This document shows, piece after piece, positions 24,737-31,876 of a stretch of 64,000 bases of DNA. Origin of the DNA: Umezawaea endophytica. GTDB taxonomy: Bacteria > Actinomycetota > Actinomycetes > Mycobacteriales > Pseudonocardiaceae. Under the pieces are notes generated by a model, which was not told the DNA's origin, did no database searches, and saw only the letters and a list, made by a program, of their open reading frames with translations. The position numbers and the translations under genes were made by a program. The stretch covers positions 28,522 through 92,521 of the forward strand of contig NZ_JANYMP010000005.1 in assembly GCF_025061645.1 (NCBI RefSeq). Reading direction: 5' to 3'. Position 1 is the first letter of the stretch, and every line of letters starts with the position of its first letter.

Positions 24737-25741
24737 TCAGCCTTGGGGAAGAGGTGGTCGGAGTGCGGAGGTGAGGCGTGCGCGGAGAGCGGGCCACTCG
24801 TCGGCGGTCATCGAGTACACGACCATGTCGCGCAGGGAGCCGTCGCTCTGCCGCCGGTGGTGGTGGCGCAAGACTCCTTCGCGCGTCGCGCCGACGCGCT
24901 CCACCGCTCGGTGCGAGCGGGTGTTCTCGGTGTCGACGTGCCACTCCACCCGTTCGGCCGCGAGTTCGTCGAAGGCGCGGCTGAGCAGGAGGAGCTTGGC
25001 CTCGGTGTTGAGCCCGGTGCGCCACCACGGCCGCCCGATGATCGTGTGCCCGATGGCCACCGACGCGCGACCTTCGCTGATGTCGTAGTAGGACGTCGTG
25101 CCCGCGACCGCGCCGGACCGCGCGTCGCGCTGCACCCAGGGCACCCTCGCGCCGGTCCGGTGGTCGCGCAGGGCGTCGGCGACGATGGCCGTCATCTCCG
25201 CCGCGTCGGCGGGTCGGCGCAGGTGCAGGTGCTGCCAGACCTCGTCGTGCGCGGTGGCGGCCAACAGGTCCGGAACGTGCGCCAGGTCCAGCGGCTCCAG
25301 GATCACGTGCTCGCCGCGCAGGGGTGTGGCCGTCGACCAGGGTGATCGTGCTGTTCGGGGATTTCCGACTCCCTCGAACGACACCTCGACGAGCGGCAGG
25401 GCGAGCACCTCGCCACCGGCGGAGCCCCCGTCGTCGGTCAGCGTGGCCAGCACCCGTGCGCGCTCGGCAGGATCGTCCACCAGCCTGGCCGTGCCGCGCA
25501 CGATGACCGAGCGGTAGTCGGGACGAGACCCGTCGAGGTCGGTGACGGACACGCAGATCCGCAGGTCGTCGTGACGAGAGCCCGGCAGTGGCCTGCCCGC
25601 GGTGAACCCCCGCAGGTAGAGGGTGTCGGCCACGCGCGCGATCCGCGCGGGCGACACCTCCGCCTTCCCGTCCACGACGAAAGCCACGCTCGCCGCGGCC
25701 GACTCGTCCAGCAGGGCGCGCGCGCTGGAAACACTGTCCAC
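24737..25741 (-). CDS. PNPOx-type flavin-binding domain fused to GNAT acetyltransferase
   Basis: 334 residues from GTG 25741 (CAGGAG 6 nt upstream). Residues 1-125 match the FMN-binding split barrel of pyridoxamine-phosphate-oxidase-like proteins (ARVLATLTDDGG, SVIVRGTARLVDDPAERA). Residues 145-330 are a RimJ-like GNAT domain (GEHVILEPLDLAHVPDLLAA, NTEAKLLLLSRAFDELAAER, NTRSHRAVERVGATREGVLR). In other N-N pathways (fosfazinomycin, kinamycin) a GNAT enzyme acetylates a hydrazine, so this fusion may acetylate and oxidise a hydrazine intermediate. The fusion is seen; the role is inferred. Confidence 0.82.
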   Translation of the reverse strand: MDSVSSARALLDESAAASVAFVVDGKAEVSPARIARVADTLYLRGFTAGRPLPGSRHDDLRICVSVTDLDGSRPDYRSVIVRGTARLVDDPAERARVLATLTDDGGSAGGEVLALPLVEVSFEGVGNPRTARSPWSTATPLRGEHVILEPLDLAHVPDLLAATAHDEVWQHLHLRRPADAAEMTAIVADALRDHRTGARVPWVQRDARSGAVAGTTSYYDISEGRASVAIGHTIIGRPWWRTGLNTEAKLLLLSRAFDELAAERVEWHVDTENTRSHRAVERVGATREGVLRHHHRRQSDGSLRDMVVYSMTADEWPALRARLTSALRPPLPQG

Positions 25742-25768
25742 TCAGGACTCCTGTATCCGAGATGCCTG

Positions 25769-26275
25769 TCAGGGTTCGAAGATGTCGTCGGTCCACGCCC
25801 GCAACCGCGGTTCCAGCGGTCCCCCGCCGGTCAGCACGTGGCCGACGAACGCGCTCCGCTCGTGCGTCAGCACGGCGGCCTCCCAGACGCACGGCCCCAG
25901 CCCCGGAGGAGCCGGGCGCAACCGCCCCGGTTCCCCCGGTGGGCCCGCGAAGATCGTCAGGGACGTCATGTAGTCGGTGAGCCAGGACTGGATGATCACG
26001 TAGTCCCCGTCGGCGCCTGCGTGCACGACGACCACCGTGAGGCCGGTGGAGTCGCCTTCGCCGTCGTGCGGCCGGGCGGCGAGGTGGAGTGCGGCCTGCT
26101 CCTGACCGGCGTCGACGACGCGGCCGGGTGCCTCGACGGCGTACACCTTGACCAGTTGCCCGTCCTGCTGCCGGGTGCCCAGGCTCCGCGTCCGGCGCTC
26201 GTGGTAGCCGTCGGCCAGTTCCCGCAGCAGCTCCGCCCTGGCCGGTCCCAGCGCGCTCGTCACGCCGTTCCGCAC
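25769..26275 (-). CDS. Hypothetical protein in the hydrazine-type operon
   Basis: 168 residues from GTG 26275, four bases after the LLM gene. I do not recognise the family. It has a charged helical start (LGPARAELLRELADGYHERR), a strand-rich centre (LTVVVVHAGADGDYVIIQSW) and a Pro/Gly-rich end. No signal peptide, membrane helix or clear catalytic motif; one cysteine. Tight spacing within the operon argues for a part in the pathway. Confidence 0.7.
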   Translation of the reverse strand: MRNGVTSALGPARAELLRELADGYHERRTRSLGTRQQDGQLVKVYAVEAPGRVVDAGQEQAALHLAARPHDGEGDSTGLTVVVVHAGADGDYVIIQSWLTDYMTSLTIFAGPPGEPGRLRPAPPGLGPCVWEAAVLTHERSAFVGHVLTGGGPLEPRLRAWTDDIFEP

Positions 26276-26279
26276 GCGG

Positions 26280-27131
26280 TCACCCCCGTGGTCCGCGCAG
26301 CACGCGTTCGGTCATCCGGTCGATCGGCCACGGTCCGGTGCCGCTCCACCCGTTCGACCACGGGTCGAGGGTCTCCATCCACCAGGTCGCGCCGGCCTCG
26401 GCGTAATCGTCCATCACCGCGCCGGCCGAGCCGTGCGGCGTGACGCCCCAGTGGACCAGGTCGAAGGGCTCGTCGTTCTCCCGGTGACGGGCCACGAAAG
26501 CGGCCACCGCGCGGATCTCCGCCGGTTTCATCATCTCGGTGTAGAACAGCCCTTCGCCCATGGGGACCACGCCGTCCCAGCGCGCGGCGCGCCGGAACGG
26601 GCGCGGCCGGGGCCACACCCCGCCGACCCACACGGGTATCCGCGGCGTCTGCACCGGGCGGGGCTGGAACGTGGTCGGACGAACCGAGTAGTGGGTGCCG
26701 AGGTGCTCGAACTCCACGCCGGTCCACAGCCCGGTGACGATGCTCAGCGCCTCGTCGAGCTTGGCCGCCCGGACCGTGGCGCTGCCGTCCTCGCCGAACC
26801 GCTCGAAGTCCGCGTCCGGCGGGTAGCCGAGGCCGACGCCGAGGACCAGCCTGCCGCCGGACAGGACGTCCAGCGCGACGGTCTCCCGCGCCACCTTCCA
26901 CGGTCGGCGCCGGGCGAGCGGGGTGACCATCGGACCGATGCGCAGCCGCTCGGTGCGGGCGGCGACCGCGGCGAGGGTGATCCACGCGTCCCCGATGGGC
27001 AGCACCATGCCGAAGTCGGTCAGCAGGTGGTCGGCGACGAAGAAGCCGTCCCACCCGGCCTGTTCGGCCGCCGCGGCCAGGACCGCGACGACGCGCGGGT
27101 CGGCGTAGCCGTCGAAGATGGGCACGTTCAC
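26280..27131 (-). CDS. LLM-class flavin/F420-dependent oxidoreductase
   Basis: 283 residues from GTG 27131, whose GTGA overlaps the MetRS-like stop. Luciferase-like features: AAAAEQAGWDGFFVADHLL near 20, IGPMVTPLARRRPWKVARET near 75 and LVLGVGLGYPPDADF near 105. Such enzymes use FMN/FADH2 or F420 for oxidations. In this setting it could oxidise a hydrazine or its hydrazone; the substrate is not determinable from sequence. Confidence 0.85.
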   Translation of the reverse strand: MNVPIFDGYADPRVVAVLAAAAEQAGWDGFFVADHLLTDFGMVLPIGDAWITLAAVAARTERLRIGPMVTPLARRRPWKVARETVALDVLSGGRLVLGVGLGYPPDADFERFGEDGSATVRAAKLDEALSIVTGLWTGVEFEHLGTHYSVRPTTFQPRPVQTPRIPVWVGGVWPRPRPFRRAARWDGVVPMGEGLFYTEMMKPAEIRAVAAFVARHRENDEPFDLVHWGVTPHGSAGAVMDDYAEAGATWWMETLDPWSNGWSGTGPWPIDRMTERVLRGPRG

Positions 27132-28678
27132 GGCGTGGCGCACGATGGCTCCCAGGAGAAGGACGGGACGTCGGCGTCGAGCGCCGAGGCCGGATCGGTG
27201 AAGCGCGACAGCGACGGCTCGTCCGGGAGGCCGAGCGAGCGCCAGAGCCGTCCGGCGAAGTCGGGTGTCACGGGGGCGGCGAGGAACGCCAGCCCGCGCA
27301 GCCACCAGAGCGAGCCGTCGGCGGGCACGCCGTCGTCCACCCAGGCGTGCACGGCCGCCATGACCGCCTGGAGGTCCTGGTCAGCCGGGTCGAGTGCGCA
27401 TTCCTGGTCGGACAGCAATCGGTCCAGGCGATCCGCCAGGCGGGACGGCAGCGGCCCCTCGGACGCCCCACCGGTCGCCCGAGCGTGCTCGACGGCGGTG
27501 CGCCACCGTCGGCGGAACACCTCGTCGTGATAGTCGGCAAAACCGGTGCGGGAGAAGTCCGTGGTGGACCGGTCGGGGCTGTTCTCCGCCAGGTACGCGC
27601 GGATCACGTCACCACCGGTCTCCTGGGCCAGGTCACCGGCCCAGATCACGTGGTCGCGGCTGGTGGAGAACTTGCTCCCGTCCAACGTCATGAAGTGGTT
27701 GAGCAGCATGTGGTCCGTCGGCCGCAGGCCGGGAAGTGCCGTGGCGAGGCCGATCCCGCCGAGCAGGAAGGGCAGCGCGTTGTCGTAGCCGAAGCTGGTG
27801 ACGGTGCGCGGCGGGTGGTCCGGTCCGAGGCCGAGGTCCTCGGCGCCGATCCGGGCGGACAGGGTGAGGAACGCCAGTCCTCCCACCACGTAGGTGAACG
27901 CCACCTGGTGCACCGGGCTGCCCTCGACCGGTACCGGGACGCCCCACGTGCCGGGGTGGGTCAACCGGAGTTCCGGTCCCTGCGAACGCAGGTAGGTGCG
28001 CACGATCCGCTCGAACGGGCTCGGCACCCCCATGTCCGCCATGCGCCGGACGACCGCGTCGGGGTCGGGCAGCCGCGCGTACAGGCACGGGATCTCGCGC
28101 CACTCCGGCGCGCAGTCGTCGAAGCCGCACCGGACGTCGACGACCTGCTCGGGCCGGAAGTGCAGGCCGCACTGCTCGCAGAAGTAGCCCGCCACCGGCC
28201 CGGCGCAGTCCGGGCACCGCCCGCGGACGAAACCTCCGGTGGCGAACGCGCCGACGCCCGTGCAGTACGGGAACCGCTCGCGCCGCACGGTCACCAGTCC
28301 CAGCGCCCTCAGGTCCCGCAGGATCGCTTCGCACGCCCGGTGGTTGCGGCCGCGCCACGGCGGGTCGAGGAAGTTCATGAACCGGTCGGGGACGATGCCG
28401 ACGGCGTTGAGGTCGCGCTCGATGAGCGGGTGCCAGTGGTCGACCACCTCGGTGGGGGGCTGGCCCTTCTCCTGACCGCGCAGCAGGACGTAGGAGTCGT
28501 AGGGGTCGGTCGAGCCGACCAGCGAGACCCGGCCGCCCATGCGCCTCAGGTGGCGCGCCAGCACGTCGAGTTTCAGCATCGGGCCACCGATGTGGCCGAG
28601 GTGCAGCCTGCCGTTGGCTGTGGGGGCGATCGGCAGGAGCACGTGCTCGCGCGGTACCTCGTGGGACCGCCGGATCAC
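27128..28678 (-). CDS. MetRS-like ligase, probable hydrazine synthetase subunit
   Basis: 516 residues, similar to methionyl-tRNA synthetase. The HIGH-type motif is HLGH at 26-29 (APTANGRLHLGHIGGP) and a KMSKS-type loop reads SKFSTS near 335. A zinc-knuckle insert with CPDC, CEQC and further cysteines lies near 155-195. In hydrazine synthetases such as Spb40 a MetRS-like domain activates an amino acid and joins it to an N-hydroxyamine, while a cupin domain drives N-N bond formation. Here the cupin is the separate gene immediately upstream (GTGA overlap). A true second MetRS is unlikely in this operon but is the alternative. Confidence 0.82.
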   Translation of the reverse strand: MIRRSHEVPREHVLLPIAPTANGRLHLGHIGGPMLKLDVLARHLRRMGGRVSLVGSTDPYDSYVLLRGQEKGQPPTEVVDHWHPLIERDLNAVGIVPDRFMNFLDPPWRGRNHRACEAILRDLRALGLVTVRRERFPYCTGVGAFATGGFVRGRCPDCAGPVAGYFCEQCGLHFRPEQVVDVRCGFDDCAPEWREIPCLYARLPDPDAVVRRMADMGVPSPFERIVRTYLRSQGPELRLTHPGTWGVPVPVEGSPVHQVAFTYVVGGLAFLTLSARIGAEDLGLGPDHPPRTVTSFGYDNALPFLLGGIGLATALPGLRPTDHMLLNHFMTLDGSKFSTSRDHVIWAGDLAQETGGDVIRAYLAENSPDRSTTDFSRTGFADYHDEVFRRRWRTAVEHARATGGASEGPLPSRLADRLDRLLSDQECALDPADQDLQAVMAAVHAWVDDGVPADGSLWWLRGLAFLAAPVTPDFAGRLWRSLGLPDEPSLSRFTDPASALDADVPSFSWEPSCATP

Positions 28679-28998
28679 GCCTGCCCCTGCCAGTACACCG
28701 AGTGCACCACCATGGTTTCCGGTCCGTCGTTGACCAACTGGTGGGTGCGCGGCGGCTCGAACCGGACGGCGTCGCCCTCGCCGAGCCGGATGCCCTCGAC
28801 GCCGTCGTAGCGCAACTCACCGCTGCCCCTGGCCACGACCCACACCTCGTGCACCGCGTGCGAGTCGATCGGGGTGGCGCACCCCGGCTCCACGGTCAGG
28901 CGGGCCACCGTGAAGGGCGCGCCCGTCACGTCGACCTCGTGCCAGCCGATGCCCTCCGGGGCCGCTGGGTCGCTCGTGGAAGACAACAGCGGGTTCAC
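28675..28998 (-). CDS. Small cupin, probable hydrazine synthetase subunit
   Basis: 107 residues from GTG 28998, overlapping the N-hydroxylase stop (GTGA) and the MetRS-like start (GTGA). One cupin barrel: TPIDSHAVHEVWVVARGSGE holds motif 1 with His/His/Glu ligands, and GEGDAVRFEPPRTHQLVNDG motif 2 with its His. Known hydrazine synthetases are fusions of such a metal-binding cupin with a MetRS-like domain. As a stand-alone gene next to the MetRS-like gene it looks like the split form of that enzyme. Confidence 0.82.
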   Translation of the reverse strand: MNPLLSSTSDPAAPEGIGWHEVDVTGAPFTVARLTVEPGCATPIDSHAVHEVWVVARGSGELRYDGVEGIRLGEGDAVRFEPPRTHQLVNDGPETMVVHSVYWQGQA

Positions 28999-30245
28999 GA
29001 CAAGGTCGTCCCTTCGTGCCAGGTGATGGTGGGGAATGGGTCGCTCACGTCGTACAGTTCCTTGCCGAGCAGGCTGTTGACGATGACCGCCGAGCGCCAC
29101 GCGAGCAGGCTCAGGTTGGGGTCGGCGATGCCGTGGCTGTGTCGCGCCATGTTCTGGAGGTGGATCGTCGACTCCTCCGGGCCGTCCCAGTCCAGGGAGA
29201 AGTCGGGGCCGACGACCGGGTGCCCGTCCTCGAACCGGATCCGGTCGCGCAGCGGGTCGAGGTACGGCGGCAGGTCGTGGTGGTAGCCGGTGGCGAGCAC
29301 GACGACGTCGACGACCTCCTCCAGCACCTCCCCCGTGCCCGTGTGGCGCAGCGCCAGCGCCCACCCCGAACTCCGGGGCCGCAGGTCGACCAGCTCGTGC
29401 AGGGGGCGAACGGTCGGCTGGCCGGTGCTGTACTGCGACTGGTACATCTCGCGGTAGATCCGCCGCAGCAGGTCGGTGGAGATGCCGTCGCTGGTCAGCC
29501 GCTGCTCGGCCAGCAGGCCGCGCCGGGTCGCGGTGTCCAGGCCGTGGAACATGACCGCGTAGTGCGGGGTGAAGAACTCGTTGGCGAACGGCGAGTCGTC
29601 CAGCGGCAGCAGGTTCGACCGGCGGGTGACGAACAGGACGTCCCGGCACCGGTGGCCGAGCAGGTCGAGGAAGACCTCGGCGCTGCTCTGGCCGCCACCC
29701 ACCACGGCCACCCGCTGGTGCGGCAGCGGCCTGCGGTAGGCGTACTCGCTCGCGTGGAACACCGTCGTGCCCAGGTGCGGGGCGGCGCAGTCGGGCACGG
29801 TGGGCACGGGACCGGTGCCCAGGACCACTGATCGGGTCCGGTGCGCCTGACCGCCCGCGACGACGCTGAACCCCACGCCGTCGTGGTGGATCTCGTCGAC
29901 CCGGAGCCCGTACTCGATCGACGGCAACTGCTTGGCCACCCAGCGCAGGTACTGGTCGAACTCGACCCTGCTCGGCCGGTCGTAACCGGCCGCCGTGAAG
30001 CGGTAGAACTGCTTGTTCTGGACGAGGAAAGACAGGAACGAGTACGGGCTGGTCGGCAGGACCGGCGTCACCAGGTCTTTGAGGTGGGAGACCTGGAGGC
30101 TCGCGTCGGGCAGGAGCAGACCGGGGTGCCAGCTCACCTCCGACCGTTGCTCCAGCAGCCGCAGTCGAGTCGGTTCGGCCGCCAGGAGCGCGGCGAGGCT
30201 GAGGTTCGCGGGTCCCGCGCCGACACCGATGACGTCGAACGTCAC
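28995..30245 (-). CDS. SidA/IucD-type amine N-hydroxylase
   Basis: 416 residues from GTG 30245, GTGA overlap with the upstream oxidase. Flavin N-monooxygenase motifs: FAD-binding GAGPAN at 9-14, NADPH-binding VVGGGQSSAEVFLDLL near 180, and the C-terminal ATGY motif (VVLATGYHHDLPPYL) near 320. Length and order match lysine/ornithine N-hydroxylases. In cupin-MetRS pathways the partner enzyme makes N6-hydroxylysine, so lysine is the most likely substrate. Most N-hydroxylases serve siderophores, but no siderophore NRPS or NIS gene is present. Confidence 0.88.
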   Translation of the reverse strand: MTFDVIGVGAGPANLSLAALLAAEPTRLRLLEQRSEVSWHPGLLLPDASLQVSHLKDLVTPVLPTSPYSFLSFLVQNKQFYRFTAAGYDRPSRVEFDQYLRWVAKQLPSIEYGLRVDEIHHDGVGFSVVAGGQAHRTRSVVLGTGPVPTVPDCAAPHLGTTVFHASEYAYRRPLPHQRVAVVGGGQSSAEVFLDLLGHRCRDVLFVTRRSNLLPLDDSPFANEFFTPHYAVMFHGLDTATRRGLLAEQRLTSDGISTDLLRRIYREMYQSQYSTGQPTVRPLHELVDLRPRSSGWALALRHTGTGEVLEEVVDVVVLATGYHHDLPPYLDPLRDRIRFEDGHPVVGPDFSLDWDGPEESTIHLQNMARHSHGIADPNLSLLAWRSAVIVNSLLGKELYDVSDPFPTITWHEGTTLS

Positions 30246-31465
30246 CGTGCACGTTCCTCTGCCGGGAACCGGTCGAGGGCCAGCGGGGCCAGTGCCGGTG
30301 CTCGTGTGGCGGTGCAGATCCAGTCGGCGAGCAGGCTGGCGATGATCGGGCCGTAGGACATGCCGTGCCCGTTGAAGCCGCCGACGGCCCACACGGACTC
30401 GTCGACCTCGTCGACCACCGGCAGCTCGTCGGACGTGACGGCCATGGCGCCTGCCCAGCCGCGAACGGCGGGAGTCGGGCCGATCTCGGGGAAGAGCCGG
30501 GGCAGAACGGTTTGCAGTGCCTCGTGCACCGCCGGTTGCGGGACCTGCGCGGCCGGGTCCGACGGAGCGGTGGTCACCGCCCGGCAGCCACCGAGGATGA
30601 TCGTGCCGTCGGGGGTCTGGTGCCAGTACTCCCCGGTCGCCGTCAGCGGTGCCGTCATGCCGAACCGGAAGACCTCCGGCATCGGCCGGGTCGCGATGAC
30701 CTGCCCCTGCAAGGCCCGGACGACACCGGACAGCCGCGGCACCAACTCGCCGAGCCACGCGTTGGTCGCGATCACGGCGGCGGTCGCGTGCACGGGCCCG
30801 CCGCTCGTGTCGATCACGACCCCCGAGCCGGTCGCGCGCACGGAACCGACCCGGACCCCGGTGCGGATGGTGACCCCGAGCCGCCGCGCGGCCGTTCCGA
30901 TGCCGTCGACGACCGCGACCGAGTTCGTGAGCGCGCCGGGCACCGCCCTCCCGCCGACGATCCGGCGACCGAGCGGGGTCGGGATCAGGTCGGCCAGTTC
31001 GCGACGGTCGAGCCACGACTCGTCGAACCCGTCCGCCTGGGACAGGGCGACCTCCTGCCGGCTCTTCAGTGCCTGGTCGTCGGTCAGCGCCAGGTGGACC
31101 GAGCCGCGGTCCCGGTGCGCCCCGGCGATGGCCTCGTCCGCGACGATGTCCGCCAGCAGGCGGGCGCCGTCGATCGCCAGTCGCCTGAGAGAACGTGCGA
31201 CATCGACACCGTGGGTCGCCACCGCGTCCGGGTAGGACCGCGCGGTGGTGGGGAGGACGAAACCGGCGTTGCGGCCGGTCGCACCCGCGGCGATGTACTC
31301 GCGTTCGAGCAGCAGCACGCTCTTCCCGCGGCGAGCCAGCCAGTACGCGCAGCAAACTCCCAGCAGGCCGCCTCCGACCACCACCACTTCCGCGTCACCC
31401 GGTAAAGCACCGTGCTGACGTGGGATTCGTGAAACATCCCGCTGCCAATAGGATTCGGATTTCAT
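30242..31465 (-). CDS. DAO-family FAD-dependent amine/amino acid oxidase
   Basis: 407 residues from ATG 31465. Dinucleotide-binding GGGLLG at 31-36 (EVVVVGGGLLGVCCAYWLAR), DAO-type ending GWAGAMAVTSDELPVVDEV and GGFNGHGMSYGPIIA. First gene of the eight-gene operon. In related pathways a DAO-like flavoenzyme cleaves the lysine-linked hydrazine to release hydrazinoacetate or a similar unit; that role fits here by inference. The ribosome site (GGCGGAG next to ATG) is poor, and a long leader precedes it. Confidence 0.85.
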   Translation of the reverse strand: MKSESYWQRDVSRIPRQHGALPGDAEVVVVGGGLLGVCCAYWLARRGKSVLLLEREYIAAGATGRNAGFVLPTTARSYPDAVATHGVDVARSLRRLAIDGARLLADIVADEAIAGAHRDRGSVHLALTDDQALKSRQEVALSQADGFDESWLDRRELADLIPTPLGRRIVGGRAVPGALTNSVAVVDGIGTAARRLGVTIRTGVRVGSVRATGSGVVIDTSGGPVHATAAVIATNAWLGELVPRLSGVVRALQGQVIATRPMPEVFRFGMTAPLTATGEYWHQTPDGTIILGGCRAVTTAPSDPAAQVPQPAVHEALQTVLPRLFPEIGPTPAVRGWAGAMAVTSDELPVVDEVDESVWAVGGFNGHGMSYGPIIASLLADWICTATRAPALAPLALDRFPAEERAR

Positions 31466-31494
31466 CTCCGCCAGTCTTCCCGTGCCCTAACGCT

Positions 31495-31522
31495 CCAGTC
31501 GACACATTCTGCTGACGACTGG
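31495..31522 (-). promoter_or_regulatory. Inverted repeat CCAGTCG-N14-CGACTGG upstream of the operon
   Basis: Perfect 7-bp arms starting 30 bases before the first start codon of the hydrazine-type operon. It could be an operator or an RNA stem in the leader. No regulator gene lies in the operon. Confidence 0.4.
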
Positions 31523-31686
31523 GAAAAGAGGCGGTGCGGTCACCACAATTCCCCAGCGCGAGTATCCGCGCTCGGGCGGTCACCGTTGTCCGATGTCCAC
31601 CGGCGTCATCGTTTCGCCTGCGGTACGAGCTTCGCTACTGTCCGAAGTGGATGTGGCATTTGTTTGCCCACTTGCCTGACACCCGT

Positions 31687-31742
31687 TGCCACCGGCCCTC
31701 GTCGGGCATCGCCGAAGACAGGCCTGGCGAGGGCCGGTGGCA
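31687..31742 (-). promoter_or_regulatory. 15-bp stem hairpin in the operon's upstream region
   Basis: Perfect arms tgccaccggccctcg (31687-31701) and cgagggccggtggca (31728-31742) enclose 26 bases. The repeat GTGGCATTT occurs at 31653-31661 and again at 31737-31745. The 411-base gap between the oxidase and ligA contains no credible gene and is less GC-rich than its surroundings. It may hold a terminator or attenuator and the operon promoter. Confidence 0.45.
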
Positions 31743-31816
31743 TTTATTCGTCAGCGCTCTCTTCATTGACGAATCGTGTCGCGAAGCGATAAGGGGATTC
31801 GGATAGCCGAGGATCA

Positions 31817-31837
31817 CGGCCGTAATCTTCACGGCCG
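31817..31837 (-). terminator. Candidate terminator after ligA
   Basis: Arms CGGCCGT and ACGGCCG with a 7-base AT-rich loop, about 40 bases past the ligA stop. No T-run. Confidence 0.4.
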
Positions 31838-31876
31838 CTTTCCGAGGACCGAGCCCTTTTCAGTCCGCGAAGGCCT

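Noticed and set aside
28995..30245. Reading the N-hydroxylase as a siderophore gene
   Set aside because: No siderophore NRPS, NIS synthetase or iron transporter is in the window, and the adjacent cupin and MetRS-like genes point to N-N bond formation.
28675..30252. A long open frame (525 codons) that includes the cupin
   Set aside because: Only the last 107 codons look like protein; the rest is a shadow of the N-hydroxylase. A GTG at 28998 overlapping the upstream stop is the logical start.
31534..31806. A 90-codon open frame in the gap before ligA
   Set aside because: It crosses a strong hairpin and has no ribosome site or coding-like third positions; the gap is better read as a control region.
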